Assembly: GCF_003710825.1 (NCBI RefSeq)
Contig: NZ_RHHQ01000012.1
Coordinates: 186,001-250,000 of the forward strand
From: Brevibacillus fluminis
GTDB lineage: Bacteria > Bacillota > Bacilli > Brevibacillales > Brevibacillaceae
Length of the DNA: 64,000 nucleotides
Direction: 5' to 3'
Position numbers and translations under genes: made by a program. Numbering within the stretch: position 1 is the first letter of the stretch; every line of letters starts with the position of its first letter. The notes under the pieces were generated by a model. That model saw only the letters and a program-made list of their open reading frames with translations. It was not told the DNA's origin and made no database searches. Below, in pieces: positions 1 through 8,494 of the stretch.

Positions 1-716
1 TCACGCCGAAGCTTGCGAACCAAAAAGCGGATTTGACTATTTCGGCTGCTGCGAGTCTGACCGATGCCTTGAATGAACTGAAGACCTCATTTAACGCGGA
101 TTATCCGAACTATCATCTGACCTTCACATTTGGCAGCTCTGGTAAGTTGGCCACGCAGATTCAGCAAGGGGCGCCTGCGGATGTGTTTCTGTCCGCTAGC
201 AAAAAAGATATGGATACATTGGAAGCAAGTAAGCTGATCACAACGTCGACACGCGTCAATTTCGCAGAAAACCGCCTTGTGCTGATTGCGCCGAAAGATA
301 CCAAGCTGCCTGTGGCCGGCTTTGACAAGATCAACCCGGATGCCATCAAGCAAATGGCAATCGGCAACCCGGACAGCGTGCCTGCTGGTCGCTATGCCAA
401 AGAAACGCTGATGAATGTAGGGCTGTGGGACAAGCTGCAAAGCAAAATCGTGTTTGCCAGCGATGTTCGCCAGGTGTTAACCTATGTAGAGTCGGGGAAT
501 GTTGATTTGGGCGCGGTTTATACGTCCGATGCACTTTCCACGGATAAAGTCAAAATCTTGGCGATCGCTGACACGAAATGGCACAGCCCGATCGTCTATC
601 CGGGCGCGGTCGTCAATACGTCCAAATTCGCTTCTGAAGCGGACGTTTTCCTTGATTACTTGAACAGCGAAAAAGCGATGCTGATCCTCTCGAAGCATGG
701 CTTCTATGTAAAATAA
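1..716 (+). CDS. modA: molybdate ABC transporter, substrate-binding protein ModA (5' end cut off)
   Basis: Extracytoplasmic molybdate-binding protein that would deliver its ligand to the permease encoded next. The frame is open to the left edge (first full codon at position 3), so the signal peptide lies outside the window. A TTG at 33 is internal: the residues before it continue the mature N-terminus. The visible part starts with the family signature LTISAAASLTDALNEL and contains FGSSGKLATQIQQGAPADVF, which carries the Ser of the oxyanion pocket; RQVLTYVESGNVDLGAVYTSDA is split here as RQVLTYVESGN followed by VDLGAVYTSDA and is typical of ModA. The modB gene follows after about 37 bp, so the genes form one operon. 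ModA-type proteins can also bind tungstate, which the sequence alone does not settle. Confidence 0.93.
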   Translation, partial: TPKLANQKADLTISAAASLTDALNELKTSFNADYPNYHLTFTFGSSGKLATQIQQGAPADVFLSASKKDMDTLEASKLITTSTRVNFAENRLVLIAPKDTKLPVAGFDKINPDAIKQMAIGNPDSVPAGRYAKETLMNVGLWDKLQSKIVFASDVRQVLTYVESGNVDLGAVYTSDALSTDKVKILAIADTKWHSPIVYPGAVVNTSKFASEADVFLDYLNSEKAMLILSKHGFYVK

Positions 717-753
717 GCAAGTAGTAGCGGTTGAATTGAGAAAGGTGGCTATC

Positions 754-1449
754 ATGACGGATATCGACTATACACCCTTGTATTTGTCTTTAAAAGTCGC
801 CGGGATAGCCACCTCCATTGTTTTTATCAGTGGAGTTTTGCTGGCCCGGCTGCTCGCGCGCAAGGAGTTTGTGGGAAAAAGCGCGCTGGAATCGTTTTTT
901 TTATTGCCGCTGGTCCTACCTCCGACCGTCGTCGGGTTCGGCCTGTTGATGTTGTTCGGCAAAACCGGAATCTTGGGAAAGTGGCTGCTCATGCATTATG
1001 ACGTGCAGATCGTTTTTACTTGGGTGGGGGCGGTCATCGCTTCTGTGGTCGTTTCGTTCCCGATGATGTACCAGAGCGCGCTCGCTGCATTCCAGACGGT
1101 GGACAAGCATTTGGAAATCGCCGCGCGCACGATGGGCGCTTCCGAGTGGCGCGTGTTTTGGACGGTTTCCTTTCCGCTGGCGTGGCCGGGGGTTTTGGCT
1201 GGCTTGGTGCTCGCCTTCGCCCGTGCGCTGGGTGAGTTCGGTGCGACGATGATGCTGGCGGGCTACATCCCCGGCAAAACGGACACGATTCCGATCGCCA
1301 TCTATTTCGCGGTGGAAAACGGGGAGATGGACAAGGCCTACTTTTGGGTTGTAATCATCGTTGCGCTCGGATTCAGCACCATCATGTGGCTCAATTGGTG
1401 GACCAAACGCAACCTCAGACGTTACGCACATGAAAGCAAACAAACATAG
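754..1449 (+). CDS. modB: molybdate ABC transporter permease ModB
   Basis: Inner-membrane permease of the molybdate importer, 231 residues. I place the start at the ATG at 754 because a GAAAGGTGG ribosome binding site sits just before it; the upstream TTG at 736 would put that site inside the gene. The protein has about five hydrophobic helices (for example LPLVLPPTVVGFGLLMLFG) and the EAA-loop signature that docks on the ATPase, seen as EIAARTMGASEWRVFWTVSF with the conserved Gly. ARALGEFGATMMLAG follows, as in ModB/CysT-type permeases. It lies between modA and modC, with the modC start 16 bp after its stop. Confidence 0.93.
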   Translation: MTDIDYTPLYLSLKVAGIATSIVFISGVLLARLLARKEFVGKSALESFFLLPLVLPPTVVGFGLLMLFGKTGILGKWLLMHYDVQIVFTWVGAVIASVVVSFPMMYQSALAAFQTVDKHLEIAARTMGASEWRVFWTVSFPLAWPGVLAGLVLAFARALGEFGATMMLAGYIPGKTDTIPIAIYFAVENGEMDKAYFWVVIIVALGFSTIMWLNWWTKRNLRRYAHESKQT

Positions 1450-1465
1450 ATTGGGAGAGAAACGC

Positions 1466-2143
1466 ATGCTTTCTGTTCATATAGAAAAAAAGCTGGCCCA
1501 TTTCCAGCTGGACGTCCAGTTTGCGGTCGGGAATGAACGGATCGTCCTGTTCGGCCCTTCAGGATCGGGGAAAACGACGATTCTCAACGCACTCGCAGGC
1601 ATCATTCACCCCGATGCTGGCGGGATTTCGCTGAACGATACCGTCTTCTATGAAGCGAAAAAGCGCCCTCTTTCGATTCAGAAGCGTCGCATCGGGTATT
1701 TGTTCCAAGATTTCGCGCTGTTTCCTCACATGAAGGTCGAAGCGAACATTTTATACGGCGTCAAGCAAAAAGGGATGACAAGCCAATCTCCCCTCATCCA
1801 GCAGCTATTGTCTGTGATGAAGATCGGACATTTGCTGGAGAAATATCCTACGCAAATTTCCGGTGGTGAAAAGCAACGGGTGGCTTTGGCGAGAGCGCTT
1901 GCCACCGAGCCGCATCTGCTGCTGCTCGACGAGCCATTTTCCGCGCTTGATAAAGAGACAAAGGCACAATGCCATGAAATAGTAATCGAGCTGCACCAGA
2001 CGTGGAGCATTCCAGTGATTTTGGTGACGCATGACCTGGAGGAAGCACAAAAGCTCGGAGACCGGATTCTGTTTATGGAAAAGGGTAAGATCGTGCGGCA
2101 GGAAGTGAATACGGGGCAAAAAGAGCGATTGCATTCCACGTAG
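1466..2143 (+). CDS. modC: molybdate ABC transporter ATP-binding protein ModC, short form
   Basis: Cytoplasmic ATPase of the molybdate importer. The start chosen is the ATG at 1466, preceded by GGGAGAGAAACGC; the open frame extends further upstream but only as a shadow over modB. Visible motifs in order are Walker A GPSGSGKTT (about residue 30), Q-loop YLFQDFALFPHM, signature ISGGEKQRVALARAL, Walker B LLLLDEPFSALD and the switch His in VILVTHDLEEA. At 225 residues it ends soon after the nucleotide-binding domain, so it lacks the C-terminal molybdate-binding TOBE/Mop region found in the longer (about 350 residue) ModC proteins. Its last codons overlap the transcription terminator. Confidence 0.92.
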   Translation: MLSVHIEKKLAHFQLDVQFAVGNERIVLFGPSGSGKTTILNALAGIIHPDAGGISLNDTVFYEAKKRPLSIQKRRIGYLFQDFALFPHMKVEANILYGVKQKGMTSQSPLIQQLLSVMKIGHLLEKYPTQISGGEKQRVALARALATEPHLLLLDEPFSALDKETKAQCHEIVIELHQTWSIPVILVTHDLEEAQKLGDRILFMEKGKIVRQEVNTGQKERLHST

Positions 2144-2161
2144 GAAGCAATCGCTCTTTTT
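2118..2161. terminator. bidirectional intrinsic terminator between modC and the convergent DUF4129 gene
   Basis: A perfect stem AAAAAGAGCGATTGC (2118-2132) pairs with GCAATCGCTCTTTTT (2147-2161) around a 14-nt loop. T-tracts appear on both strands, so it can end modC on the plus strand and the DUF4129 gene on the minus strand. The modC stop codon (2141-2143) lies in the loop. Confidence 0.92.
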
Positions 2162-2168
2162 GTCGTGT

Positions 2169-3482
2169 TCAGTGTGGTGCTCCATTATTTTCGTTCCCGA
2201 CGAGCGTCGCCAGCTCCGCCACATCAGTCTCCATACGGGCGATTTCATCCTCAGCCAATTGCTGTCCGCCATAACGGTAGCTCTCGTACGCGCGCGTGAT
2301 GCGTTCGGCAAGGGGAGTGAGGGGACTGCTTATATATGTGGAGCGGATACGCTGCAAAAACTCGCGGCTTGTCTCCTCCAGATGGATCAACATGCCCCGC
2401 TTGCTCATCTGCTGCAAAAATTGATAGTAAGCGAACCTCACGCGGTCGTTTTGCGGCACATGCCATTTCTGCAAGTTCTCATGCGTTTTTTCTTCGGTAA
2501 TAACGGAAGGGGCGAGCTTTTCCACAGTCTGTGCAGGTGGTGTGATCGGCTGCGCGGGCTGATCCACACGCTTGTTCTTTGTGTAATGCCTCCAGACCAT
2601 CCGCCCCAAAACGAACAGAATCAGAAGGGCGACAAGTGCGATGAGATACGGCTCCAGCCGCGAAAACAAGTCTTGCTGAACAGGCGGAGGTGGCGCGTAT
2701 TCCTGCTGCGAGTCGCCACTTTGCTCAAGAAATTTGTTCAATGCCGTATTGTTGCTGGCCTTACCTTTCAGCGCTGCGATCAGCGAATCGAGCCACAGCA
2801 AGAGCGGCATGAAGACCACTTTGAGCAGGCTAAAGACGGGCCCTTTGATCCATGTGAAGCTGTAGGCGAGCGCGTAGTAGAGGAGGCTTGCGGCCGCCAA
2901 AAAGACGGTGATGATCCCGATCGTGAGCCCTGCTTGCTGTCCTGCAAACACGCCGATTTTTCCACCGGAGAGTGCGGACGAGCCCGTGTCGCGCGTCAAA
3001 AACTCCAGGTAGCACATGATCAGAAACCAGATCGTCGAAAACGAGATCGCGAGCATGAGATCGGCTAGCGAAAACGCTCCTGTCATTGCCAGCCAAATCA
3101 TGAGGCAGACGTAGGCGAACATGACAAGCGTGAATCGCTTGGTCAATTCGGGCAAGGTGATGCCTTCCGCTGCGCGTGCATGCAGGCGCCAATAGTATAC
3201 GGCAGCACCGATCAGGGCGAGAATCACCGAATCTGCATACACATAGCCCAAAAGCGCGACGAGCAAGACCGTTAGCGACAGCAGGATCAGGCCGAGAAAG
3301 CCGCGGCTGCTTTTTTGGTAAAAGAACGAACCAGCGGAAAACAGCACGCTGATGGTGAGAAACAACCCGATCGCGCTCTTACCCGAAAAAGCCAGGTATG
3401 GCGTGATGAACAGCAGCAGCGCAATGATTTGCGCTTCAAACGTGAGCGCCAGTGAGCTGCGCAGAACGGTGTTATCGTTCAT
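2169..3482 (-). CDS. multi-spanning membrane protein with C-terminal DUF4129 domain
   Basis: Integral membrane protein of about 437 residues. The start is the ATG at 3482 (MNDNTVLRSS), with AGAGGAG upstream; it overlaps the end of the DUF58 gene by 11 bp. Roughly six hydrophobic segments fill the first 240 residues, then a proline-rich linker, one more helix (YLIALVALLILFVLGRMVW) and a cytoplasmic tail. The tail carries the DUF4129 pattern: RFAYYQFLQQMSKRG, the TSREFLQRI helix and AYESYRYGGQQLAEDEI. In Bacillus the equivalent third gene (yebA type) carries a transglutaminase core between the helices and DUF4129; no Cys-His-Asp transglutaminase region is visible here. The operon context suggests a role in cell envelope assembly, but the function is unknown. 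Confidence 0.8.
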   Translation of the reverse strand: MNDNTVLRSSLALTFEAQIIALLLFITPYLAFSGKSAIGLFLTISVLFSAGSFFYQKSSRGFLGLILLSLTVLLVALLGYVYADSVILALIGAAVYYWRLHARAAEGITLPELTKRFTLVMFAYVCLMIWLAMTGAFSLADLMLAISFSTIWFLIMCYLEFLTRDTGSSALSGGKIGVFAGQQAGLTIGIITVFLAAASLLYYALAYSFTWIKGPVFSLLKVVFMPLLLWLDSLIAALKGKASNNTALNKFLEQSGDSQQEYAPPPPVQQDLFSRLEPYLIALVALLILFVLGRMVWRHYTKNKRVDQPAQPITPPAQTVEKLAPSVITEEKTHENLQKWHVPQNDRVRFAYYQFLQQMSKRGMLIHLEETSREFLQRIRSTYISSPLTPLAERITRAYESYRYGGQQLAEDEIARMETDVAELATLVGNENNGAPH

Positions 3483-4695
3483 GGACGGCTGCACGCTCCT
3501 CTCGGCTAACACTAGACGCTCTCAAGCCGGAATGCCACTGTAGCTGAAGCGGGCGGAAAAACGGCGTGTCTGCGGAAGCGTCAAGCAGCGTCACTTCATG
3601 CCCACGCTTCATCAGTCGCTCTGCCATTCGGCTTGTCTCCGCGTCAAAGCGAGAAGAAACAAGGAGAATGGAGAGCTTGTGCGTACTTGCTTCCAGGCGG
3701 CGGAAAACAGTGGACAGCGATGTGGGCACAAAATGGTTCATTTTCGCCAGCTGTGTCAGGATGTGCACGTATTGCGCTTTTCCTCCACCCTCTGCCAGGT
3801 GAAACAGCTCGCGCCCGCGCTGCCTCACATTCAAGTAAAGCGAATGCGGCGTCTTTTCTCGGCGGAAGCGGGCAGCAGCAGACGCGATGGCCGAAATCGT
3901 CCGCTCGTTTTCCAGATCGTTGAAACGCTGCAGCCTCGGTTCGTACATCGGCAGCATATGGCCGATGATCACCCATTTTTGTGAGGACGTATATTCGTAG
4001 AGCCGCGTTTGCAGCTGGGCTGTCTTGGCGGTCGCCTTCCAGTCGATCGTTTTTTGCCGATCGCCGGGCAGATAGTGGCGGACACCGCGGATGAAAGCAG
4101 GGTCGTCCTGCATGCGCTGCATCGACAAACGTTTGCCCAACGGTTCAAGCGCTCCTTTTTGGTACGGGGGCAATGCAGTGATCTCGGGATAGACCAAAAG
4201 CGAGTAGGATGTTTTGCCGGTGTGTACGCAAGGTTCGGTCGCAAATGGGCTCATCAGCTCCATCGCCATATCCGTCAGCCAAAGCACACCACGCTTCCGA
4301 GGAATCAGCGTCAGCTCACGTATGACCTGTGAACGGGGTGGGACGTGCATAAATACCTGGATCTGCAGCTGTTTGCTCGCCTCCAGGCAAACATCCGCGC
4401 CTTCAACCTCTACGGTCATCGGGAGCGTAAAGCTGAGCTTGGTCGCCGGAAGCGGGAGTATTGAACGGTTTTGCACCGCGATGCGCATGGACGTTGGCGT
4501 ATGTGGCATCACCCGCGATTGCGGACTGCTGCAGGTGATTGTGACAAAACGGGAAATCCGCTTTTGCCACCAGCGATGCGCAACCAAAAGAAACAGGAAG
4601 AAACACCCGAGCGCGAAGAAAAACCAGTAATGCGTAAGCAGCGCGACAAACAGGAAAATGCCGCCGATCAGTTGAAACGAATCCCGTGTCGTCAT
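3472..4695 (-). CDS. DUF58 domain-containing membrane-anchored protein
   Basis: DUF58 family protein of 407 residues. Two short hydrophobic helices lie at the N-terminus (QLIGGIFLFVALLTHYWFF and FALGCFFLFLLVAH). A beta-rich region precedes the DUF58 core, recognisable by FIRGVRHYLPGDRQKTIDWK then ATAKTAQLQTRLYE. A von Willebrand A-like C-terminal half follows (SILLVSSRFDAETSRMAERL). The ATG directly abuts the TAA stop of the MoxR gene (TAAATGA), so translation is probably coupled. DUF58 proteins usually partner with a MoxR ATPase; the exact role is not established. Confidence 0.88.
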   Translation of the reverse strand: MTTRDSFQLIGGIFLFVALLTHYWFFFALGCFFLFLLVAHRWWQKRISRFVTITCSSPQSRVMPHTPTSMRIAVQNRSILPLPATKLSFTLPMTVEVEGADVCLEASKQLQIQVFMHVPPRSQVIRELTLIPRKRGVLWLTDMAMELMSPFATEPCVHTGKTSYSLLVYPEITALPPYQKGALEPLGKRLSMQRMQDDPAFIRGVRHYLPGDRQKTIDWKATAKTAQLQTRLYEYTSSQKWVIIGHMLPMYEPRLQRFNDLENERTISAIASAAARFRREKTPHSLYLNVRQRGRELFHLAEGGGKAQYVHILTQLAKMNHFVPTSLSTVFRRLEASTHKLSILLVSSRFDAETSRMAERLMKRGHEVTLLDASADTPFFRPLQLQWHSGLRASSVSREERAAVHER

Positions 4696-5637
4696 TTATT
4701 GAACGCCCGTTTCCACAGGTGCTGGCACGCTTTGCAGCAGCTCCTGCACGACATCTCGCTCCGTCTGCAACAGCTCTGCTTCCATCGTCAAACGGATGCG
4801 GTGGGTGAAAAGCGGGGGTACAGCCAGCTTGACATCATCTGGCAGGACAAAGCTTCTGCCATCGATGTACGCAATCGCCTGGGAAGCGCGGACCAAGGCA
4901 AGCATGGCGCGGGGGCTGATGCCGACCTCGATCGATGAATGGGTGCGGCTCGCCTCCGTCAAATCGATGATGTAGTTTTCGACGGCCTCGCTCACATGAA
5001 CGCGGCGCACTTCTTTTTGCATCTGAATAATGTCTTGCGCGCCAAGCACTGGCTGGACGTCGTCCAGCGGTGAATCGGTGCGGAAGCGGCGCATGATGGC
5101 AAGTGAATCGGTCCGCGTCCCATAGCCCAAGGAAAGTCGGAACAAAAAGCGGTCCAGCTGTGCTTCAGGCAGCGGGTACGTGCCTTCCGATTCGATCGGG
5201 TTTTGGGTGGCGATGACAAAAAAAGCCTCAGGCAGCGGCAGGCTGACGCCTTCGATGGTAGCTTGGCGTTCTTCCATGCATTCCAGGAGACCGGACTGCG
5301 TCCGGGGCGTTGCCCGGTTGATCTCATCGGCAAGCAGCACATCGGCAAAGACCGGACCGCGGCGCAGCTCGAAATTGCCTGTTTTCGGGTTGAAAAAATG
5401 CAGTCCCACCACGTCGGACGGCAGCAGATCAGACGTGAACTGCAGCCGCTGGAAGGCGCCGCCGATCGACTGGGCCAGCGTCCTAGCCAGCACCGTTTTG
5501 CCCATCCCCGGCAGATCCTCCAACAGGACATGTCCGCGCGCAAGCAAGCCTGCGATCAGCAGACGAACTTCCGTTTCTTTTCCTACGATGACACTATTGA
5601 TCGAATGCAAGAGCTGTTGAACCTTTTCAGCGTGCAT
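4696..5637 (-). CDS. MoxR-family AAA+ ATPase
   Basis: Cytosolic AAA+ chaperone-like ATPase, first gene of the MoxR / DUF58 / DUF4129 operon. I take the ATG at 5637 (MHAEKVQQLLHSIN) because AAGGAGGA lies 4 bp upstream; the longer frame adds 14 unlikely residues. Motifs: Walker A EDLPGMGKTVLA, Walker B VLLADEINRATPRTQSGLLE, the MoxR-specific MEERQATIEG, sensor 1 VIATQNPIESEGTYPLPEAQ, Arg finger region LDRFLFRL, and the sensor-2 C-terminal lid with GISPRAMLALVRASQA. MoxR ATPases are thought to act with vWA-type proteins, here plausibly the DUF58 protein. The 133 bp upstream, to the end of the next gene, holds no recognisable gene. Confidence 0.93.
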   Translation of the reverse strand: MHAEKVQQLLHSINSVIVGKETEVRLLIAGLLARGHVLLEDLPGMGKTVLARTLAQSIGGAFQRLQFTSDLLPSDVVGLHFFNPKTGNFELRRGPVFADVLLADEINRATPRTQSGLLECMEERQATIEGVSLPLPEAFFVIATQNPIESEGTYPLPEAQLDRFLFRLSLGYGTRTDSLAIMRRFRTDSPLDDVQPVLGAQDIIQMQKEVRRVHVSEAVENYIIDLTEASRTHSSIEVGISPRAMLALVRASQAIAYIDGRSFVLPDDVKLAVPPLFTHRIRLTMEAELLQTERDVVQELLQSVPAPVETGVQ

Positions 5638-5770
5638 TTGGTTCCTCCTTATAGGAAGCTTTTTACGTGGAAATCCCATCTATTCTCTCATTATTTTCAA
5701 AACATTTCCATAAAGTATGGAAAATTCAGCATGATCAATCAATAAATTTTTATAAAGAAAGAGTCGCCAT

Positions 5771-8344
5771 TCACTTCAAGAGTGAAAGCTCCTGGGCCTT
5801 CAGCAAAGCCTGCGTGCGCGATGAAACGCCTAACTTGCCATAGATTCGGTTCAAATAAATTTTGACCGTCCCGACTGATAAGGAGAGTTGCTCGGCCATC
5901 ACCTTGTTCGTGGCGCCTTGTCCGATCAGGTCGAGCAGGGCCAGCTCTTTTTGGGTGAGAGGAGACAGCGGGAACGGCAATTCTTTTGTACCTGACTCGC
6001 CAAGCTGGGTCAGCATGTTCACATAATCACGGCTGACTGTGTTCCAGGCTTGTGTTTTGCGATAAGCGACAAGCAGCTGATGCATTGGTTCGCCTTCATC
6101 CACAAAACTACGAATATAGCCATTCGACTCCGCTAGCAATAGCGCTTCATGCAAGAAGCCGATGGCATCTGTTTGGTTGTCGTCCTGATATTCGAGAAGC
6201 GACTGCAGTAGTGTAATCTCGCATTGGCTAACCAAGCAGTTTTCCCGTTTGGCGAGCGGTTTCAACGCGGTGAGCAGCTCGCGCGCCTGCTCGTATTCGT
6301 TTTTCGCCATATACAAGCGCACAAGCGTCAGCAATTCCAGCTCTTTGGCCAACGTCGCCTGCATGCCAATCGACTGCCTTAGCGGTTCGGCGCGGCTCCA
6401 TGCTCGCTCCACATCGCCCATGAGCAGGTCCAAACGGGTATGGAAGGCGAGCAGCGGCCGCTGCCAGTGTGGCTCACCCCATTTTTGGACGGTTTGGATC
6501 GCTTCGTCGATAACGTAACGGGCCAGCTGTCTTTCGGCATTGGCCCAATGATGGCGTGCGCGAGTAAGGCAGTTGGGGATGTACAGCCCTGCCACTTGCT
6601 TGTCCCAGGCGATTCGCTGGACCTTGTCGAGCAGCGCACGGCTGTCAGCCAAGCGATTCCATTCGTAATACCCTTCCGCCAGCGCCTGGTTCACGTACAT
6701 GTTCATCAAGGAATCGCGCCAGCCGTGGGATTCGAGAATCTCGCTGAACCTGAGCCCAATGGCTTCCGTATGTTCATTGAGGATTCCTTTGAGCCCGAAT
6801 GCGGTACGGCGGATGAACGGCTCTGTCGTATTGTAGTTGAACTGGTAGAAGACGGGGCTTTCCGGCAATCTTTCATAAAATTGCTCTGCCTGCGCAAACC
6901 AGCGGGGAAAATCGCCGGTCGCAAACACCAAATTGGCCCTGACGAAAAAGACACCGCCGAGAAACTGGCGCTGCTCTTCTGAGGGTGGCCAGGCTCTACA
7001 CGCCGCTTCGAGCCGGTCGATCTCCGCCGCGGCCCGCACTGTCTCGCCGGCCACAACGAGGATGAACGCAAACAGCAGTGAAAGCAGGGGGGACAGCATC
7101 TCGGCAGGTGCGGGAATGCTGTCAAACCAGCGGATGAGCGTGGCGAATTCCCCTCGCGCAAGAACCGCTACGATATGCGTCTCTATCAGCTGCGCGGCTT
7201 GTTCATATTGTTTTGCACGAATGGCGTGATCGATCGCCTCATCCAGCAAGCCCATGTCGGCAAAAGCCCGACTGGCAAGCTGATGGAGATGGAGCCAGTT
7301 TTGCGGCTCTTTTTTCTGGAGCTCGGCGCGCAAAAAATCCGAGAACAAATGATGGTACCGGAACCAGCGCCCGGCATGATCGAGCGGGATCAGGAACAGA
7401 TGCTGCTTCTGCAGGCGTGCCAGCATGGCATCGCTGTCGCTGCGCTGGCGGATGGCGTCGCAGATGGCCGCATCCATCCGCTGCAAGATCGAGGTGTGCA
7501 GCAAAAACTCCTGCATGTCCGCAGGAAGCCGGAACAAGACCTCTTCAAGCAAAAAGTCAGCCACATTTTGGGGAGAGCCGGATAACTCCTCGATGAAACG
7601 ATCGCAATCTAGTTGATTTTGCAGAGAGAGGGCAACGAGCTGCATGCCGGCCACCCAGCCTTCCGTAAAGGCGGAGAGCTTGCCGAGCTGCTCAGTTGAG
7701 AGGGAAAGATGCGCGATCTCGCGGTAAAACATCGCTGCCTCTTTTTCAGTAAAGAGAAGCGATTGGCTGGTGATCTCGGTTACGCCGCCGCGAACGTGCC
7801 ATTTGGCAACGGTAAAAGGAAGCGAGGAACGGCTCGTGATCGTGAGATGGACGTGACGGGGCAAGTAATCGACCAGGTAGGCGAGGCTATCGTGAATCGG
7901 GACATGATCGATCGTATGGTAATCATCGAGAATGATCGCCATTTCTTTGTTGTATTCATACAGCTCGTTGATCAGGGCGTCTACAATCGTATAGATCGAC
8001 GTTTGCGGGTACGATTGCATGAGCGGCCCGATTGCGGCTGAAAGCCCGGGCATGCAGGTGGACGTGAGCCCATAGATCAAATAGCGCCAAAAACGCATGA
8101 GGTCATTGTCCTTGTCATCGAGCGAGATCCAGATGATCGGAAACGACGCATTGTCGGCCCATTGGCTGAGTAGCGTCGTCTTGCCGAAACCTGCCGGGGC
8201 GCAAATAGTTGTCAAACGTGTGCGGCGTCCTTTATCGAGCAAGTTCGCAAGATGATTACGCAAAACGAGCTTGTCGTGCTGCACGGGAAGAGTGATTTTA
8301 GTTCTCAACATGACGGAATCGCCAAGGTCTGTTGGTTTCTGCAT
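5771..8344 (-). CDS. MalT-like LuxR-family transcriptional regulator (STAND ATPase)
   Basis: Large signal-transduction ATPase and transcription activator of 857 residues. The start is the ATG at 8344, preceded by AAGGAGGACTT; the frame is open 50 codons further but lacks a second ribosome binding site. Order of parts: short N-terminus; Walker A ICAPAGFGKTTLLSQWAD (about residues 47-64); Walker B AIILDDYHTID; winged-helix and TPR-like helical repeats through the middle (for example LYMAKNEYEQARELLTALK); and a C-terminal LuxR helix-turn-helix LTQKELALLDLIGQGATN with MAEQLSLSVGTVKIYLNRIY. This is the MalT/AcoK layout. The inducer and target genes cannot be read from the sequence; it lies downstream of the ureohydrolase gene but is separated from it by a terminator. 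Confidence 0.9.
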   Translation of the reverse strand: MQKPTDLGDSVMLRTKITLPVQHDKLVLRNHLANLLDKGRRTRLTTICAPAGFGKTTLLSQWADNASFPIIWISLDDKDNDLMRFWRYLIYGLTSTCMPGLSAAIGPLMQSYPQTSIYTIVDALINELYEYNKEMAIILDDYHTIDHVPIHDSLAYLVDYLPRHVHLTITSRSSLPFTVAKWHVRGGVTEITSQSLLFTEKEAAMFYREIAHLSLSTEQLGKLSAFTEGWVAGMQLVALSLQNQLDCDRFIEELSGSPQNVADFLLEEVLFRLPADMQEFLLHTSILQRMDAAICDAIRQRSDSDAMLARLQKQHLFLIPLDHAGRWFRYHHLFSDFLRAELQKKEPQNWLHLHQLASRAFADMGLLDEAIDHAIRAKQYEQAAQLIETHIVAVLARGEFATLIRWFDSIPAPAEMLSPLLSLLFAFILVVAGETVRAAAEIDRLEAACRAWPPSEEQRQFLGGVFFVRANLVFATGDFPRWFAQAEQFYERLPESPVFYQFNYNTTEPFIRRTAFGLKGILNEHTEAIGLRFSEILESHGWRDSLMNMYVNQALAEGYYEWNRLADSRALLDKVQRIAWDKQVAGLYIPNCLTRARHHWANAERQLARYVIDEAIQTVQKWGEPHWQRPLLAFHTRLDLLMGDVERAWSRAEPLRQSIGMQATLAKELELLTLVRLYMAKNEYEQARELLTALKPLAKRENCLVSQCEITLLQSLLEYQDDNQTDAIGFLHEALLLAESNGYIRSFVDEGEPMHQLLVAYRKTQAWNTVSRDYVNMLTQLGESGTKELPFPLSPLTQKELALLDLIGQGATNKVMAEQLSLSVGTVKIYLNRIYGKLGVSSRTQALLKAQELSLLK

Positions 8345-8442
8345 AAGTCCTCCTTGCCCGCCAATAGCGGCAATTCTATTATATCGTTTTTTTGCTAGTG
8401 AGAAGATGCTAGGAACGGCGAAACTACACTGCTGGACCATGA

Positions 8443-8471
8443 CAAAAAAGCTCGCCTCAAAGCAGGCGAGC
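8443..8471 (-). terminator. intrinsic terminator of the ureohydrolase gene
   Basis: Stem GCTCGCCT (8450-8457) / AGGCGAGC (8464-8471) with a 6-nt loop; read on the minus strand it is followed by a run of T. It separates the ureohydrolase gene from the MalT-like regulator. Confidence 0.85.
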
Positions 8472-8494
8472 AAATGGTATTTCATTCGAATCAA

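Noticed and set aside
33..716. TTG at 33 as the start of modA
   Set aside because: The in-frame residues before it continue a normal ModA N-terminus and the signal peptide is missing, so the true start is outside the window.
2160..3068. Long plus-strand open frame of about 300 codons opposite the DUF4129 gene
   Set aside because: The minus-strand gene has recognisable domains, a ribosome binding site and operon context; the plus frame has no motif and an atypical Cys/His/Arg-rich composition.
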